Shown here piece by piece: positions 1 to 8,527 of a stretch of DNA of 64,000 bases. The stretch comes from Pseudomonas petrae. Its GTDB lineage: Bacteria; Pseudomonadota; Gammaproteobacteria; Pseudomonadales; Pseudomonadaceae. The stretch is taken from assembly GCF_021728295.1 (NCBI RefSeq), contig NZ_JAKJXE010000003.1, positions 310,001-374,000 on the forward strand, in the 5' to 3' direction. The notes under the pieces were generated by a model. It ran no database searches, was not told the DNA's origin, and saw nothing but the letters and a program-made list of their open reading frames with translations. Every line of letters begins with the position of its first letter. Positions within the stretch are counted from its first letter, which is position 1. Both the position numbers and the translations under genes were made by a program.

Positions 1-100
1 AACCTCCCACATCATCTGCAACAGCGTCCTACAGCTTCCCCCCTCACTACGCGAAAACGGGCTGCTAGCCTGCGGTGAAACCCTTCACGAGGTGTTCGCC

Positions 101-241
101 ATGCCCTGCAGACATATCGTCAAGTACGTGATTCTGGCGCTGGCCTTCGGGTCATGCCTGACCTACACGCAAGCCACGGCGCTGGCAACGTCAGCCGCTA
201 TTTCACCTTCTATGCTTATTCCTAAATGTGAGTTTATTTAA
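101..241 (+). CDS. possible 46-aa exported small protein
   Basis: A short frame opens with ATG 9 nt after an AGG-containing stretch. It encodes a 46-residue peptide whose first ~28 residues look like a signal peptide: a basic start (residues 4-8), a hydrophobic core, then ALA near residue 29. I do not recognise the remainder. It lies upstream of the sulfur operon in the same orientation. It may be a real small secreted protein, a decayed gene, or chance coding. Confidence 0.25.
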   Translation: MPCRHIVKYVILALAFGSCLTYTQATALATSAAISPSMLIPKCEFI

Positions 242-378
242 TTTTTATACGCGCTTAGGGTATATGCACCGGACCACCGGACCATCGTCAATTTTCTCGC
301 CGCCACAGCGGTATTGATTCGAGGTTCGAATGGTTCAGCACAATGATCCCAGTGCTCGCGCTCGTAAAGGTCACCACC

Positions 379-1620
379 ATGACTGATCTGAGCGCCCCTT
401 CTGTCCAGCACACCCTGGACGTGGCTCCTCCCCTGCTCCCTGCCAACATAGTGCGCAACGACGCCGACGCCATTGCTGCGGCCCATGAACTGGCCGCCGT
501 CGTACGTCCCCATGCCGCCACGCGAGACCGCGAGCGGCAACTGCCCTGGTCGGAAATCGAGCTGTTTACCCGCAGTGGCCTGGGCAGCATCTCGGTGCCG
601 CGCGCGTACGGCGGGCCGCAGGTGTCATTCGTGACCGTGGCCGAAGTCTTCGCCATTCTCTCGGCAGCTGACCCTGCCGTGGGCCAGATTCCACAGAACC
701 ACTTCGGCATCCTCTATTCGCTGATCGGCAGCGCTACCGAGGCCCAGAAACACACCCTGTTCGGCAGCGTGCTCGGCGGCGCACGTATCGGCAATGGCGG
801 CCCTGAGCGCGGAACCAAAAACACCCTCGACGTCCGCACGCGACTGACCGCAGACGGTGATCAGTTTTTGCTCAACGGCCGCAAGTTCTACTCGACCGGC
901 GCGCTGTTCGCCCACTGGGTGGCGGTCAAGGCCATTAATGACGACGGCAAACAAGTGCTGGTGTTCGTGCCACGCGGGACGCCGGGGCTGCACATCATCG
1001 ACGACTGGTCCGGCTTCGGTCAGCGCACCACCGCCAGCGGCAGCGTGCTGCTGGAAAACGTGCGCGTGAGTGGCGAACGGGTCGTTGATAACTGGAAGCT
1101 GGGCCTGGCGCCGAACATTCAGGGCGCGGTTTCGCAGCTGATTCAAGCCGCCATTGATGCAGGCATTGCCCGGGAAGCCATCGACGAAAGCATTCGTTTT
1201 GTGCGCGAGCGTTCACGGCCCTGGATCGACGCCAATGTCGAGCGTGCCGGCGACGATCCGTATGTGATCGCCGACATCGGCAAATTGAAGCTCGAGCTGC
1301 ACGCCGCCGAAGCGCTGCTGCGCAAGGCCGGGCGGGTGCTGGATGAGATTGCCGCCGAACCCATCGACGAACAGTCGGCGGCGCGGGCGTCCATCGTGGT
1401 CGCCGAAGCCAAGGTGCTGACCACGCAAATCGCCCTGCAAGCCAGCGAAAAGCTGTTCGAGCTCTCGGGGAGTCGCGCGACGCTGGCCGAATTCAATCTT
1501 GATCGTCACTGGCGCAATGCGCGGGTTCACACCCTCCACGACCCGGTGCGCTGGAAGGTTCACGCCGTCGGCGCATGGCACCTGAACGGCACCCTGCCTG
1601 CTCGTCATTCCTGGATATAA
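379..1620 (+). CDS. SfnB/DszC-like acyl-CoA dehydrogenase-fold monooxygenase
   Basis: A flavin-dependent enzyme of the acyl-CoA dehydrogenase fold, in the branch called SfnB or DszC. These enzymes act with reduced flavin from a partner reductase and are linked to oxidation of organosulfur compounds during sulfate limitation. I place the start at ATG 379 because AAAGG lies 8 nt upstream; an ATG at 343 would add 12 unconvincing residues. The length of ~413 aa is normal. The C-terminal motif RHWRNARVHTLHDPVRWK is characteristic and is shared with the next gene, so the two look like a tandem duplication. It is the first gene of a run of six on this strand. The substrate is not known. Confidence 0.85.
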   Translation: MTDLSAPSVQHTLDVAPPLLPANIVRNDADAIAAAHELAAVVRPHAATRDRERQLPWSEIELFTRSGLGSISVPRAYGGPQVSFVTVAEVFAILSAADPAVGQIPQNHFGILYSLIGSATEAQKHTLFGSVLGGARIGNGGPERGTKNTLDVRTRLTADGDQFLLNGRKFYSTGALFAHWVAVKAINDDGKQVLVFVPRGTPGLHIIDDWSGFGQRTTASGSVLLENVRVSGERVVDNWKLGLAPNIQGAVSQLIQAAIDAGIAREAIDESIRFVRERSRPWIDANVERAGDDPYVIADIGKLKLELHAAEALLRKAGRVLDEIAAEPIDEQSAARASIVVAEAKVLTTQIALQASEKLFELSGSRATLAEFNLDRHWRNARVHTLHDPVRWKVHAVGAWHLNGTLPARHSWI

Positions 1621-1642
1621 CCAGACAACTGGAAGCACACCT

Positions 1643-2869
1643 ATGAGCCTTCAAACCTTGCCGCGTGACACGCAGGCGACCGCCGTGACCGCGATCATTC
1701 GCGACGATGCCGAGGCGCTGCACAGCGCCCGCACCCTGGCGGAAGAGTTCAAACAACAGAGCGCCACGCGTGATCGTGAACGGCGCCTGCCGCATCAGGA
1801 ACTGGAAGCGTTTTCCCGCTCGGGACTGTGGGGCATCAGCGTACCTAAAGCCTTTGGTGGCGCCGGCGTGTCCAATGTCACCCTGGCCGAAGTCATTCGC
1901 ATCATCTCTGCCGCCGACGCCTCATTGGGTCAGATTCCGCAGAATCATTTTTACGCGCTGGAAGTACTGCGCGTGAACGGCAGCCCGGCACAGCAGGCGC
2001 GACTGTACGCCGAGGTGCTCGCCGGTCAGCGCTTCGGTAACGCGCTGGCTGAATTGGGCACCAAGACCGCCCACGACCGCACCACCCGCCTGAGCCGCGA
2101 CGGCAGCGGCAATGGCTGGCGTATCAACGGCCGCAAGTTCTACGCCACCGGCGCGCTTTACGCCCAACGCATACCGACCTCGGTGGTTGATGACAATGGC
2201 GTGCAGCAGCTGGCGTTTGTGCCGTCGAACGCAACGGGGCTAAGTGTGATCGACGACTGGAGCGGCTTCGGCCAGCGCACCACCGGCAGCGGCTCGGTGG
2301 TGTTCGATAACGTGTATGTCGAAGCCGATGACGTGGTGCCGTTTCAAACCGCCTTCGAGCGCCCGACCACCGTCGGCCCGCTGGCGCAGATCCTCCATGC
2401 CGCCATCGACACCGGTATCGCCCGCGCTGCCTTTGAAGACGCGTTGCATTTCGTGCGTACCCGCACTCGGCCGTGGATCGACTCCGGCATCGAAAAAGCC
2501 GTCGATGACCCGCTGACGCTGCACAGTTTCGGCAAACTCGGCATTCGTCTGCACGCCGCCGAAGCCTTGCTCGAACGTTCGGGCGAGTTCCTTGATCGGG
2601 CGCAGGCCGAGACCACGCCCGAAAATCTGGCGCAGGCATCGATTGCGGTCGCGGAAGCGCGGGCGATCAGCACCGAAATCTCATTGGAAGCCGGCAGCAC
2701 CTTGTTCGAACTCGCCGGTTCCCAAGCCACGCTGGCGGAGCACGGCCTTGACCGGCACTGGCGCAACGCGCGGGTTCACACGTTGCACGACCCGGTGCGC
2801 TGGAAGTATTACGCCATCGGCAATTACTACCTCAATGACGTCAACCCGCCACGCCGGGGGACGATCTGA
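1643..2869 (+). CDS. SfnB/DszC-like monooxygenase, second copy
   Basis: A paralogue of the preceding gene, 408 aa. It has the same layout: an N-terminal helical domain with TRDRERRLP, a central beta domain with IDDWSGFGQRTTGSGSVVFDN, and a C-terminal helical domain ending in RHWRNARVHTLHDPVRWK. It starts 22 bp after the first copy. Its TGA stop overlaps the ATG of the next gene (TGATG), which implies translational coupling. The likely role is flavin-dependent oxidation of an organosulfur substrate under sulfur starvation. Two diverged copies in a row suggest two substrates or two steps, which is an inference. Confidence 0.85.
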   Translation: MSLQTLPRDTQATAVTAIIRDDAEALHSARTLAEEFKQQSATRDRERRLPHQELEAFSRSGLWGISVPKAFGGAGVSNVTLAEVIRIISAADASLGQIPQNHFYALEVLRVNGSPAQQARLYAEVLAGQRFGNALAELGTKTAHDRTTRLSRDGSGNGWRINGRKFYATGALYAQRIPTSVVDDNGVQQLAFVPSNATGLSVIDDWSGFGQRTTGSGSVVFDNVYVEADDVVPFQTAFERPTTVGPLAQILHAAIDTGIARAAFEDALHFVRTRTRPWIDSGIEKAVDDPLTLHSFGKLGIRLHAAEALLERSGEFLDRAQAETTPENLAQASIAVAEARAISTEISLEAGSTLFELAGSQATLAEHGLDRHWRNARVHTLHDPVRWKYYAIGNYYLNDVNPPRRGTI

Positions 2870-4236
2870 TGAGCAAGAAAAAGATCCTGCTCAATGCGTT
2901 CAACATGAACTGCATCGGCCACATCAATCACGGTTTCTGGACACACCCCCGAGACACGTCGACCCAGTACAAGACCCTCGAATACTGGACAGATCTGGCG
3001 CAGTTGCTGGAGCGCGGGCTGTTCGACGGCTTGTTTATCGCGGACATCGTCGGGGTCTATGACGTCTATCAGAAGTCGGTGGACGTGACGCTGAAGGAAT
3101 CGATCCAGTTGCCGGTGAATGATCCGTTGCTGCTGGTATCAGCCATGGCCGCGATCACCAAAAACCTCGGCTTCGGTCTGACTGCCAACCTCACCTACGA
3201 GGCCCCGTACCTGTTCGCCCGGCGCATGTCGACGCTGGATCACCTGACACGCGGACGCGTGGGCTGGAACATCGTCACCGGGTATCTGGACAGCGCCGCA
3301 CGCGCGATGGGCCTGACCGAGCAGATCGAACACGACCACCGCTACGACCAGGCCGATGAATACCTGGAGGTTTTGTACAAGCTGTGGGAAGGCAGTTGGG
3401 AGGACGACGCGGTGATCGAGGACCGTCAGGCGCGCATCTATGCCCAGCCGGAAAAAGTCCACTACGTGCGACACAGCGGCGAGTTCTATCAGGTGGAGGG
3501 TTATCACCTGTGCGAGCCGTCGCCGCAGCGAACGCCGGTGTTGTTTCAGGCGGGCAGTTCCGAGCGCGGTTTGCAGTTTGCCGGCAGCAACGCCGAGTGC
3601 GTGTTTATCAGCGCGCAGAACAAACCCGCGACCCGCGAGCAGGTCGACAAGGTCCGTGCCAGCGCCGTGGCCGCCGGGCGTAACCCCGATGACATCAAGG
3701 TCTTCATGGGTCTCAACGTCATCGTCGGCGCCACCGAAGAAGCGGCGCGGGCCAAGCATGCGGAGTACCTGAACTACGCCAGCGCCGAGGCCGGGCTTGC
3801 GCATTTTGCTGCGTCCACCGGCATCGACTTCGCCGACTACGAGCTCGACGAGCCGATCCAGCACGTGAAAGGCAATGCCATTCAGTCAGCGACGAAGATT
3901 CTCAAGAACAACGACTGGACCCGCCAGAAGTTGCTCGATCAGCACGCCCTGGGCGGCCGTTACATCACGCTGATCGGCTCGCCCGAGCAGGTCGCCGACG
4001 AGCTGGAATCGTGGATCGCCGAAACCGGACTGGACGGTTTCAACCTCACCCGCATCGTCACCCCGGAGAGCTACGAGGATTTCATCGACCTGGTCATCCC
4101 GGAGCTGCAACGACGGGGCTCATACAAGACCGCGTACGAACACGGCACCTTGCGCGAGAAGCTGTTTGAGGACGGCGACGCAAGGCTGCCTGAACGGCAC
4201 GCGGGGGCGAGCTACAGAACGCGCCCCGACGTGTAG
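2869..4236 (+). CDS. LLM-class FMNH2-dependent monooxygenase, NtaA/SnaA/DszA family
   Basis: A luciferase-like monooxygenase of 455 aa from the NtaA/SnaA/DszA group, which uses FMNH2 and O2 to cleave C-N or C-S bonds. Family features seen are an N-terminal NAFNMNCIGHINHGFWTHP, the mid-protein GWNIVTGYLDSAARAMG, and PVLFQAGSSERGLQFA. It overlaps the preceding SfnB-like gene by one base, so the three oxygenase genes form one transcript. With SfnB-type enzymes this composition matches organosulfur desulfurisation clusters of Pseudomonas. The stop codon TAG lies inside a REP core (GTGTAGGAGCG), so the last residues may have been altered by the repeat. Confidence 0.88.
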   Translation: MSKKKILLNAFNMNCIGHINHGFWTHPRDTSTQYKTLEYWTDLAQLLERGLFDGLFIADIVGVYDVYQKSVDVTLKESIQLPVNDPLLLVSAMAAITKNLGFGLTANLTYEAPYLFARRMSTLDHLTRGRVGWNIVTGYLDSAARAMGLTEQIEHDHRYDQADEYLEVLYKLWEGSWEDDAVIEDRQARIYAQPEKVHYVRHSGEFYQVEGYHLCEPSPQRTPVLFQAGSSERGLQFAGSNAECVFISAQNKPATREQVDKVRASAVAAGRNPDDIKVFMGLNVIVGATEEAARAKHAEYLNYASAEAGLAHFAASTGIDFADYELDEPIQHVKGNAIQSATKILKNNDWTRQKLLDQHALGGRYITLIGSPEQVADELESWIAETGLDGFNLTRIVTPESYEDFIDLVIPELQRRGSYKTAYEHGTLREKLFEDGDARLPERHAGASYRTRPDV

Positions 4237-4254
4237 GAGCGCGCTTGCCCGCGA
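4232..4254 (+). repeat. single REP sequence
   Basis: One copy of the Pseudomonas REP core GTAGGAGCGCGCTTGCCCGC. It begins inside the last codons of the monooxygenase gene and supplies its TAG stop. No inverted partner follows, so this is a singlet, unlike most copies in the window. Confidence 0.8.
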
Positions 4255-4311
4255 AGACGGCCTCACAAACACCCAAGATTCAAACCAGACCACTGACCCG
4301 GATTACCCGCC

Positions 4312-5106
4312 ATGACCAAAACCCTCCTCACCCTCGCGCTGTCCGTGGGCCTGTTTGCCGGCGTCACCCACGCCGCCGATCAACCGCTCAAAGTCGGCAC
4401 CACGGCCGCGTTTGCCATACCGCTGGAAGCGGCCGTCGCCGAAGCCGATAAACAAGGCCTGAAGGTCGAGCTGGTGGAATTCACCGACTGGATCGCGCCT
4501 AACGTCAGCCTCAACGCTGGCGACATCGACGTGAACTACTTCCAGCACATCCCGTTTCTGGAAAACGCCAAAGCGGCGTCGGGTTTTGATCTGGTGCCGT
4601 ACGCGCCGGGCATCATCAACAACGTCGGGCTGTATTCGAAGAAGTACAAAAGCTTCGATGAGCTGCCAACCGGCGCCACCGTCGCAATCGCCAACGATCC
4701 AATCAACAGCGGTCGCGGCCTGCAACTGTTGGCCAAGGCCGGCTTGATCACGTTGAAACCGGGCGTGGGTTACAAGGCCACCGAAGACGACATCACCGCC
4801 AACCCGAAGAAGATCAAGCTGATCCAGGTCGAAGCCGTGCAACTGGTGCGCGCCTATGACGATGCCGATCTGGTGCAGGGCTACCCGGCCTACATTCGTC
4901 TGTCGAAGACCTTCGATGCCGGCTCGGCGATTCTGTTCGACGGCCTTGATCACCCGGAGTACGTGATTCAGTTCGTCATCAAGCCCGACCACAATGATGA
5001 CCCGCGTCTGGCCAAGTTCATCGACATCTACCAACATTCGCCTGTCGTGCGCGCCTCGCTGGATAAGGTCAATGGCTCGCTGTATCAGGTTGGCTGGAAG
5101 AATTGA
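4312..5106 (+). CDS. metQ: MetQ/NlpA-family substrate-binding protein
   Basis: Periplasmic binding component of a methionine-type ABC importer, 264 aa. Residues 1-22 form a signal peptide ending in THAA with no lipobox cysteine, so it should be soluble in the periplasm. Family features include the [15 protein letters not shown] segment and [15 protein letters not shown]. It is followed directly by the ATPase and permease genes. Its position after three organosulfur oxygenases suggests uptake of methionine or a related sulfur compound, perhaps the oxygenase substrate. The exact ligand cannot be read from sequence. Confidence 0.88.
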   Translation: MTKTLLTLALSVGLFAGVTHAADQPLKVGTTAAFAIPLEAAVAEADKQGLKVELVEFTDWIAPNVSLNAGDIDVNYFQHIPFLENAKAASGFDLVPYAPGIINNVGLYSKKYKSFDELPTGATVAIANDPINSGRGLQLLAKAGLITLKPGVGYKATEDDITANPKKIKLIQVEAVQLVRAYDDADLVQGYPAYIRLSKTFDAGSAILFDGLDHPEYVIQFVIKPDHNDDPRLAKFIDIYQHSPVVRASLDKVNGSLYQVGWKN

Positions 5107-5108
5107 TC

Positions 5109-6236
5109 ATGACTGCATCCGCGCAACGCGCTTTAGCGCTTGAGGCTGCTACCCCTCATGCCGCCGAGCAAGCCGACCTGCACCCGGAAAAGCACCGCGC
5201 CCATGTGCGCTTCATCAATCTGTGTAAAGTCTATGAAGGTCCGCAAGGGCCGGTGCCGGCGCTTCAGGGCATCGATCTGGATATCCAGCGCGGTGAGGTG
5301 TTTGGCATCATCGGGCGGAGCGGCGCAGGCAAATCGTCGCTGATCCGCACCATCAATCGTCTGGAAAAACCCAGCAGCGGGCGCGTGCTGATCGATCAGG
5401 TGGACATCGGCGACTTCAACGAAGACACGTTGGTGGAGCTGCGCCGACGCATCGGCATGATCTTTCAGCATTTCAATCTGATGTCGGCCAAGACCGTGTG
5501 GCAGAACGTCGAGCTGCCGCTCAAGGTCGCGGGCGTGCCGAAGGCGCAGCGTCAGCGCAAAGTCGCCGAGCTGCTGGAGTTGGTCGGGCTGGAAGGCAAG
5601 CACAAGGCGTATCCGGCGCAGTTGTCAGGCGGGCAGAAGCAGCGCGTCGGCATTGCCCGGGCGCTGGTGCATGACCCGGCCATTCTGCTGTGCGACGAGG
5701 CGACCTCGGCCCTCGACCCGGAAACCACCCAATCGATTCTCGGCCTGCTGCGCGAGATCAACCAGCGCCTGGGGCTGACGATCATTTTGATCACCCACGA
5801 GATGGCAGTAATCCGGGAAATCTGCGATCGCGTGGTGGTGCTGGAAAAAGGTGAAGTTGTCGAGCAAGGCCCGGTCTGGCAGGTATTCGGCAACCCGCAG
5901 CATGAAGTGAGCAAGACGCTGCTGGCGCCGCTGCAACACGCGCTGCCGGAGGATGTGCAGGCACGCTTGCAGCCGCACCCTTTCGAGCATCACGCCAGCG
6001 TTGTGCTGGATCTGCAGTTCACCGGCAGCGACGGCAAAGAGCCTGACCTTTCAGCGTTGTTCAGCGCCTTTGGCGGGCGGGTGAGTCTGCTGCATGGCGG
6101 CGTCGAACGCATTCAAGGGCGTGCATTGGGTCATCTGCTGCTGGCGGTGAGTCATTCGCCGCTGTCGGCGGAAGAACTGCTCAGTCGCGCCCGCAAACAC
6201 GCGCAGCACGCGGAGGTACTGGGTTATGTGGCTTGA
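5109..6236 (+). CDS. metN: methionine-type ABC transporter ATP-binding protein
   Basis: ATPase of the MetNIQ importer, ~375 aa. It has Walker [10 protein letters not shown], the signature [15 protein letters not shown] and Walker [18 protein letters not shown]-terminal NIL-type regulatory domain occupies about residues 290-375, as in MetN, where methionine binding inhibits transport. I prefer ATG 5109; an in-frame TTG at 5103 overlaps the metQ stop. The N-terminus has about 25 residues more before the ABC domain than E. coli MetN. It overlaps metI by 11 bp. Confidence 0.9.
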   Translation: MTASAQRALALEAATPHAAEQADLHPEKHRAHVRFINLCKVYEGPQGPVPALQGIDLDIQRGEVFGIIGRSGAGKSSLIRTINRLEKPSSGRVLIDQVDIGDFNEDTLVELRRRIGMIFQHFNLMSAKTVWQNVELPLKVAGVPKAQRQRKVAELLELVGLEGKHKAYPAQLSGGQKQRVGIARALVHDPAILLCDEATSALDPETTQSILGLLREINQRLGLTIILITHEMAVIREICDRVVVLEKGEVVEQGPVWQVFGNPQHEVSKTLLAPLQHALPEDVQARLQPHPFEHHASVVLDLQFTGSDGKEPDLSALFSAFGGRVSLLHGGVERIQGRALGHLLLAVSHSPLSAEELLSRARKHAQHAEVLGYVA

Positions 6237-6870
6237 TCGTCTGTGGCAGGGCGTCATCGACACCTTTCTGATGGTGGGCGTGTCGTCGCTGATCGCGTTG
6301 ATACTGGGCATTCCACTGGCGGTGGTTCTGGTCACCAGCGGCAAGGGCGGCATCTTTGAAGCACCCAATGTGAACCGGGTGCTGGGCGCGTTCGTGAATA
6401 TTTTCCGTTCGGTGCCGTTCCTGATTTTGATGGTGGCGCTGATCCCGTTCACGCGGCTGATCGTCGGCACGACCTATGGCGTGTGGGCGGCGGTGGTGCC
6501 GCTGACCATTGCCTCGACGCCATTCTTCGCGCGCATTGCGGAAGTGAGCCTGCGCGAAGTTGACCATGGCTTGATCGAAGCGGCACAAGCGATGGGTTGT
6601 CGCCGCTGGCACATCGTCTGGCACGTGCTGCTGCCTGAATCACTGCCGGGCATCGTTGGCGGATTTACCATCACCATCGTGACGATGATCAATTCATCGG
6701 CCATGGCCGGTGCCATCGGTGCCGGTGGCCTGGGGGACATCGCTTATCGCTACGGTTATCAGCGGTTTGACACGCAAGTGATGCTCACCGTAATCGTGTT
6801 GCTGGTGATATTGGTGGCGGTGATTCAGCTGGGCGGGGATCGATTGGCGTTGCGTTTGAATAAGCGGTGA
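6226..6870 (+). CDS. metI: methionine-type ABC transporter permease
   Basis: Inner-membrane permease of the MetNIQ importer, 214 aa. It has five strongly hydrophobic segments and the EAA-type coupling loop ([18 protein letters not shown]). The ATG lies inside the end of metN (11-bp overlap), which is tight coupling. It is the last gene of the six-gene sulfur run; I see no clear terminator after it. Confidence 0.9.
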   Translation: MWLDRLWQGVIDTFLMVGVSSLIALILGIPLAVVLVTSGKGGIFEAPNVNRVLGAFVNIFRSVPFLILMVALIPFTRLIVGTTYGVWAAVVPLTIASTPFFARIAEVSLREVDHGLIEAAQAMGCRRWHIVWHVLLPESLPGIVGGFTITIVTMINSSAMAGAIGAGGLGDIAYRYGYQRFDTQVMLTVIVLLVILVAVIQLGGDRLALRLNKR

Positions 6871-7124
6871 ATGGGTAGGATTTTTCCTCTTACAAGGTGC
6901 GAAAGCTCCATTTATTTTCGAGCAAGGAATTGCTTCAGTTAAATCCGCTAGCCTTGCAGGCCTTGAAAGTTGAAGCATTGGGAGACTGGCAGATGCAAGA
7001 GAAGGAACTATCAGACGCTGTTTTCAGCACCGTCATGAGTTGCAGAGAGAAGGGGTGAATCTCGGGCCTTCCAGCCTGGTAACTTTCAATTTGCGAAGCT
7101 CGATGATGACCATGCCCAGGCACG

Positions 7125-7565
7125 TTGATACTCCCTTCGCAGTCGTGGACAACGGGTGCTATTGCGCATGAGGTAATTGAAGGGGTACGTACGAACTCAT
7201 CGTTACCCGAAACCACGTTTGAAACGCTTTGGGAGTGCACGAAGGAGCATTACGGCCTGACCGCCGCGACAGCGATTACGGCCTCAGCAGGAATTCCCAT
7301 CAGCAAGACAGCCGTTGGAACATGGGTGCACGCTGGCTCAAGCAGAACGACCAACCTCGCCAGCCTGATCGGCATGCGCTTCTTCCCCCGCACACTCATC
7401 CGCCAACCGAGAGCCGCCAGGATGGCAAAAGCCACCTTCGGCACAGTAAGGGTCTTCGGCGTTATCGGAAGAGGAATTCCCTTCGTGGCTGCAGGGCTGG
7501 CAGTATTCGACCTGGTGAGCATAGGTCTGTGTGCATATGAGGCGAGACATGCAAAACAAAGCTGA
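7125..7565 (+). CDS. STM2901-like small membrane-associated protein (uncertain start)
   Basis: A 146-aa frame with a hydrophobic C-terminal third (GIGRGIPFVAAGLAVFDLV-type segment near residues 112-132). The layout resembles the STM2901 family of small enterobacterial and Pseudomonas proteins, which I propose with low certainty. The only starts in this frame are TTG 7125 or later non-ATG codons. A neighbouring frame offers ATG 7103 with 22 codons ending at a TGA just where this frame becomes convincing, so the N-terminus may be frameshifted. A second short ATG frame at 6993 has no visible homology. It overlaps the next gene by 17 bp. Function unknown. Confidence 0.45.
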   Translation: MILPSQSWTTGAIAHEVIEGVRTNSSLPETTFETLWECTKEHYGLTAATAITASAGIPISKTAVGTWVHAGSSRTTNLASLIGMRFFPRTLIRQPRAARMAKATFGTVRVFGVIGRGIPFVAAGLAVFDLVSIGLCAYEARHAKQS

Positions 7566-7815
7566 TCGGGCGCAACTGACTCAGGAAGTGATTGAGCTTT
7601 TTGTCTCTATCATTGGCTTTATCCCGCGAAACAACGTCACGCACACCACCAATTTCATTCGCGACTTCGACATCATAGATGACGACCTCACCTGTTTCAT
7701 GATGCAGGTGAAGTGGAAATACAAACTGAAACCAACGCCTGAAGATTGGGCACGGATCGAAACCATCGACGAGGTGGTTGATTTGATCCTTGCTGAGCAA
7801 TTGATCAAAACCTGA
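7549..7815 (+). CDS. DUF1493-like small protein
   Basis: An acidic protein of ~88 aa with the acyl-carrier-like pattern FIRDFDIIDDDLTCFMMQ and a C-terminal TIDEVVDLILAEQL, which suits the DUF1493 family. ATG 7549 has AGG 6-7 nt upstream; GTG 7531 and ATG 7537 are also in frame. It overlaps the preceding hydrophobic-protein gene, so the two are probably a functional pair. DUF1493 proteins have no established function; a carrier-like or immunity-like role would be speculation. Confidence 0.55.
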   Translation: MQNKADRAQLTQEVIELFVSIIGFIPRNNVTHTTNFIRDFDIIDDDLTCFMMQVKWKYKLKPTPEDWARIETIDEVVDLILAEQLIKT

Positions 7816-7858
7816 GCGGGGGTATATTGACGGCTTTCCGCGCCCAGACGACCGCCTC

Positions 7859-8485
7859 ATGAAACTCGATCCAACCGACCTCGCTCAGATCACGGCCACC
7901 ACCCTCGGCAACTACAACGATGTCGCCGAGGGCTTTCGCGAAGGGACCCGCGATCATGACGTCAGTCAGAACATCGACGCGCTGCTTCGCAATATCACTG
8001 GCCCGGCACCGTTTCAGATTCTCGATTTCGGCTGCGGACCAGGGCGTGATCTGCAGACATTCGCTGCTATGGGCCACATCCCGACTGGCCTGGATGGCTC
8101 TGAACGCTTCGCCGAGATGGCCCGTGCCGACAGCGGCTGTGCCGTGCTTCACCAGAACTTCCTTGAACTTGATCTGCCCGCAGAACGCTTCGACGGCATC
8201 TTCGCCAATGCCTCGCTGTTCCACGTGCCGCGTCAGGAATTGCCTCGGGTGCTGCGTGAATTGCGAGCGGCACTCAAGCCCGGCGGCGTGCTCTTCAGCT
8301 CAAATCCCCGGGGCAGTAATCAGGAAGGCTGGCAGGGTGAGCGGTACGGGTCATTTCACGATCTGGAATCGTGGAGTGCCTTGCTGACCGAGGCCGGGTT
8401 CAGTGAAGTCGAGCATTACTACCGACCGCCGGGATTGCCGAGGGAGCAACAGCCGTGGCTGGCGAGCGTCTGGCGCAAGGTATGA
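7859..8485 (+). CDS. class I SAM-dependent methyltransferase
   Basis: A 208-aa soluble methyltransferase with a Rossmann fold. Motif I is ILDFGCGPGRDLQTF (about residues 57-71), followed by the acidic residue in GLDGS that binds the SAM ribose. The substrate is unknown. It stands alone, between the small gene pair and a convergent gene. Confidence 0.85.
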   Translation: MKLDPTDLAQITATTLGNYNDVAEGFREGTRDHDVSQNIDALLRNITGPAPFQILDFGCGPGRDLQTFAAMGHIPTGLDGSERFAEMARADSGCAVLHQNFLELDLPAERFDGIFANASLFHVPRQELPRVLRELRAALKPGGVLFSSNPRGSNQEGWQGERYGSFHDLESWSALLTEAGFSEVEHYYRPPGLPREQQPWLASVWRKV

Positions 8486-8527
8486 CGGTTGCAGGTCTGC
8501 CGTAGCGCCGCCTGAACACCGGTCGCA

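Noticed and set aside
1..378. sigma-54 promoter before the first SfnB-like gene
   Set aside because: No TGGCAC-N5-TTGC match at proper spacing, although SfnR-type control might be expected.
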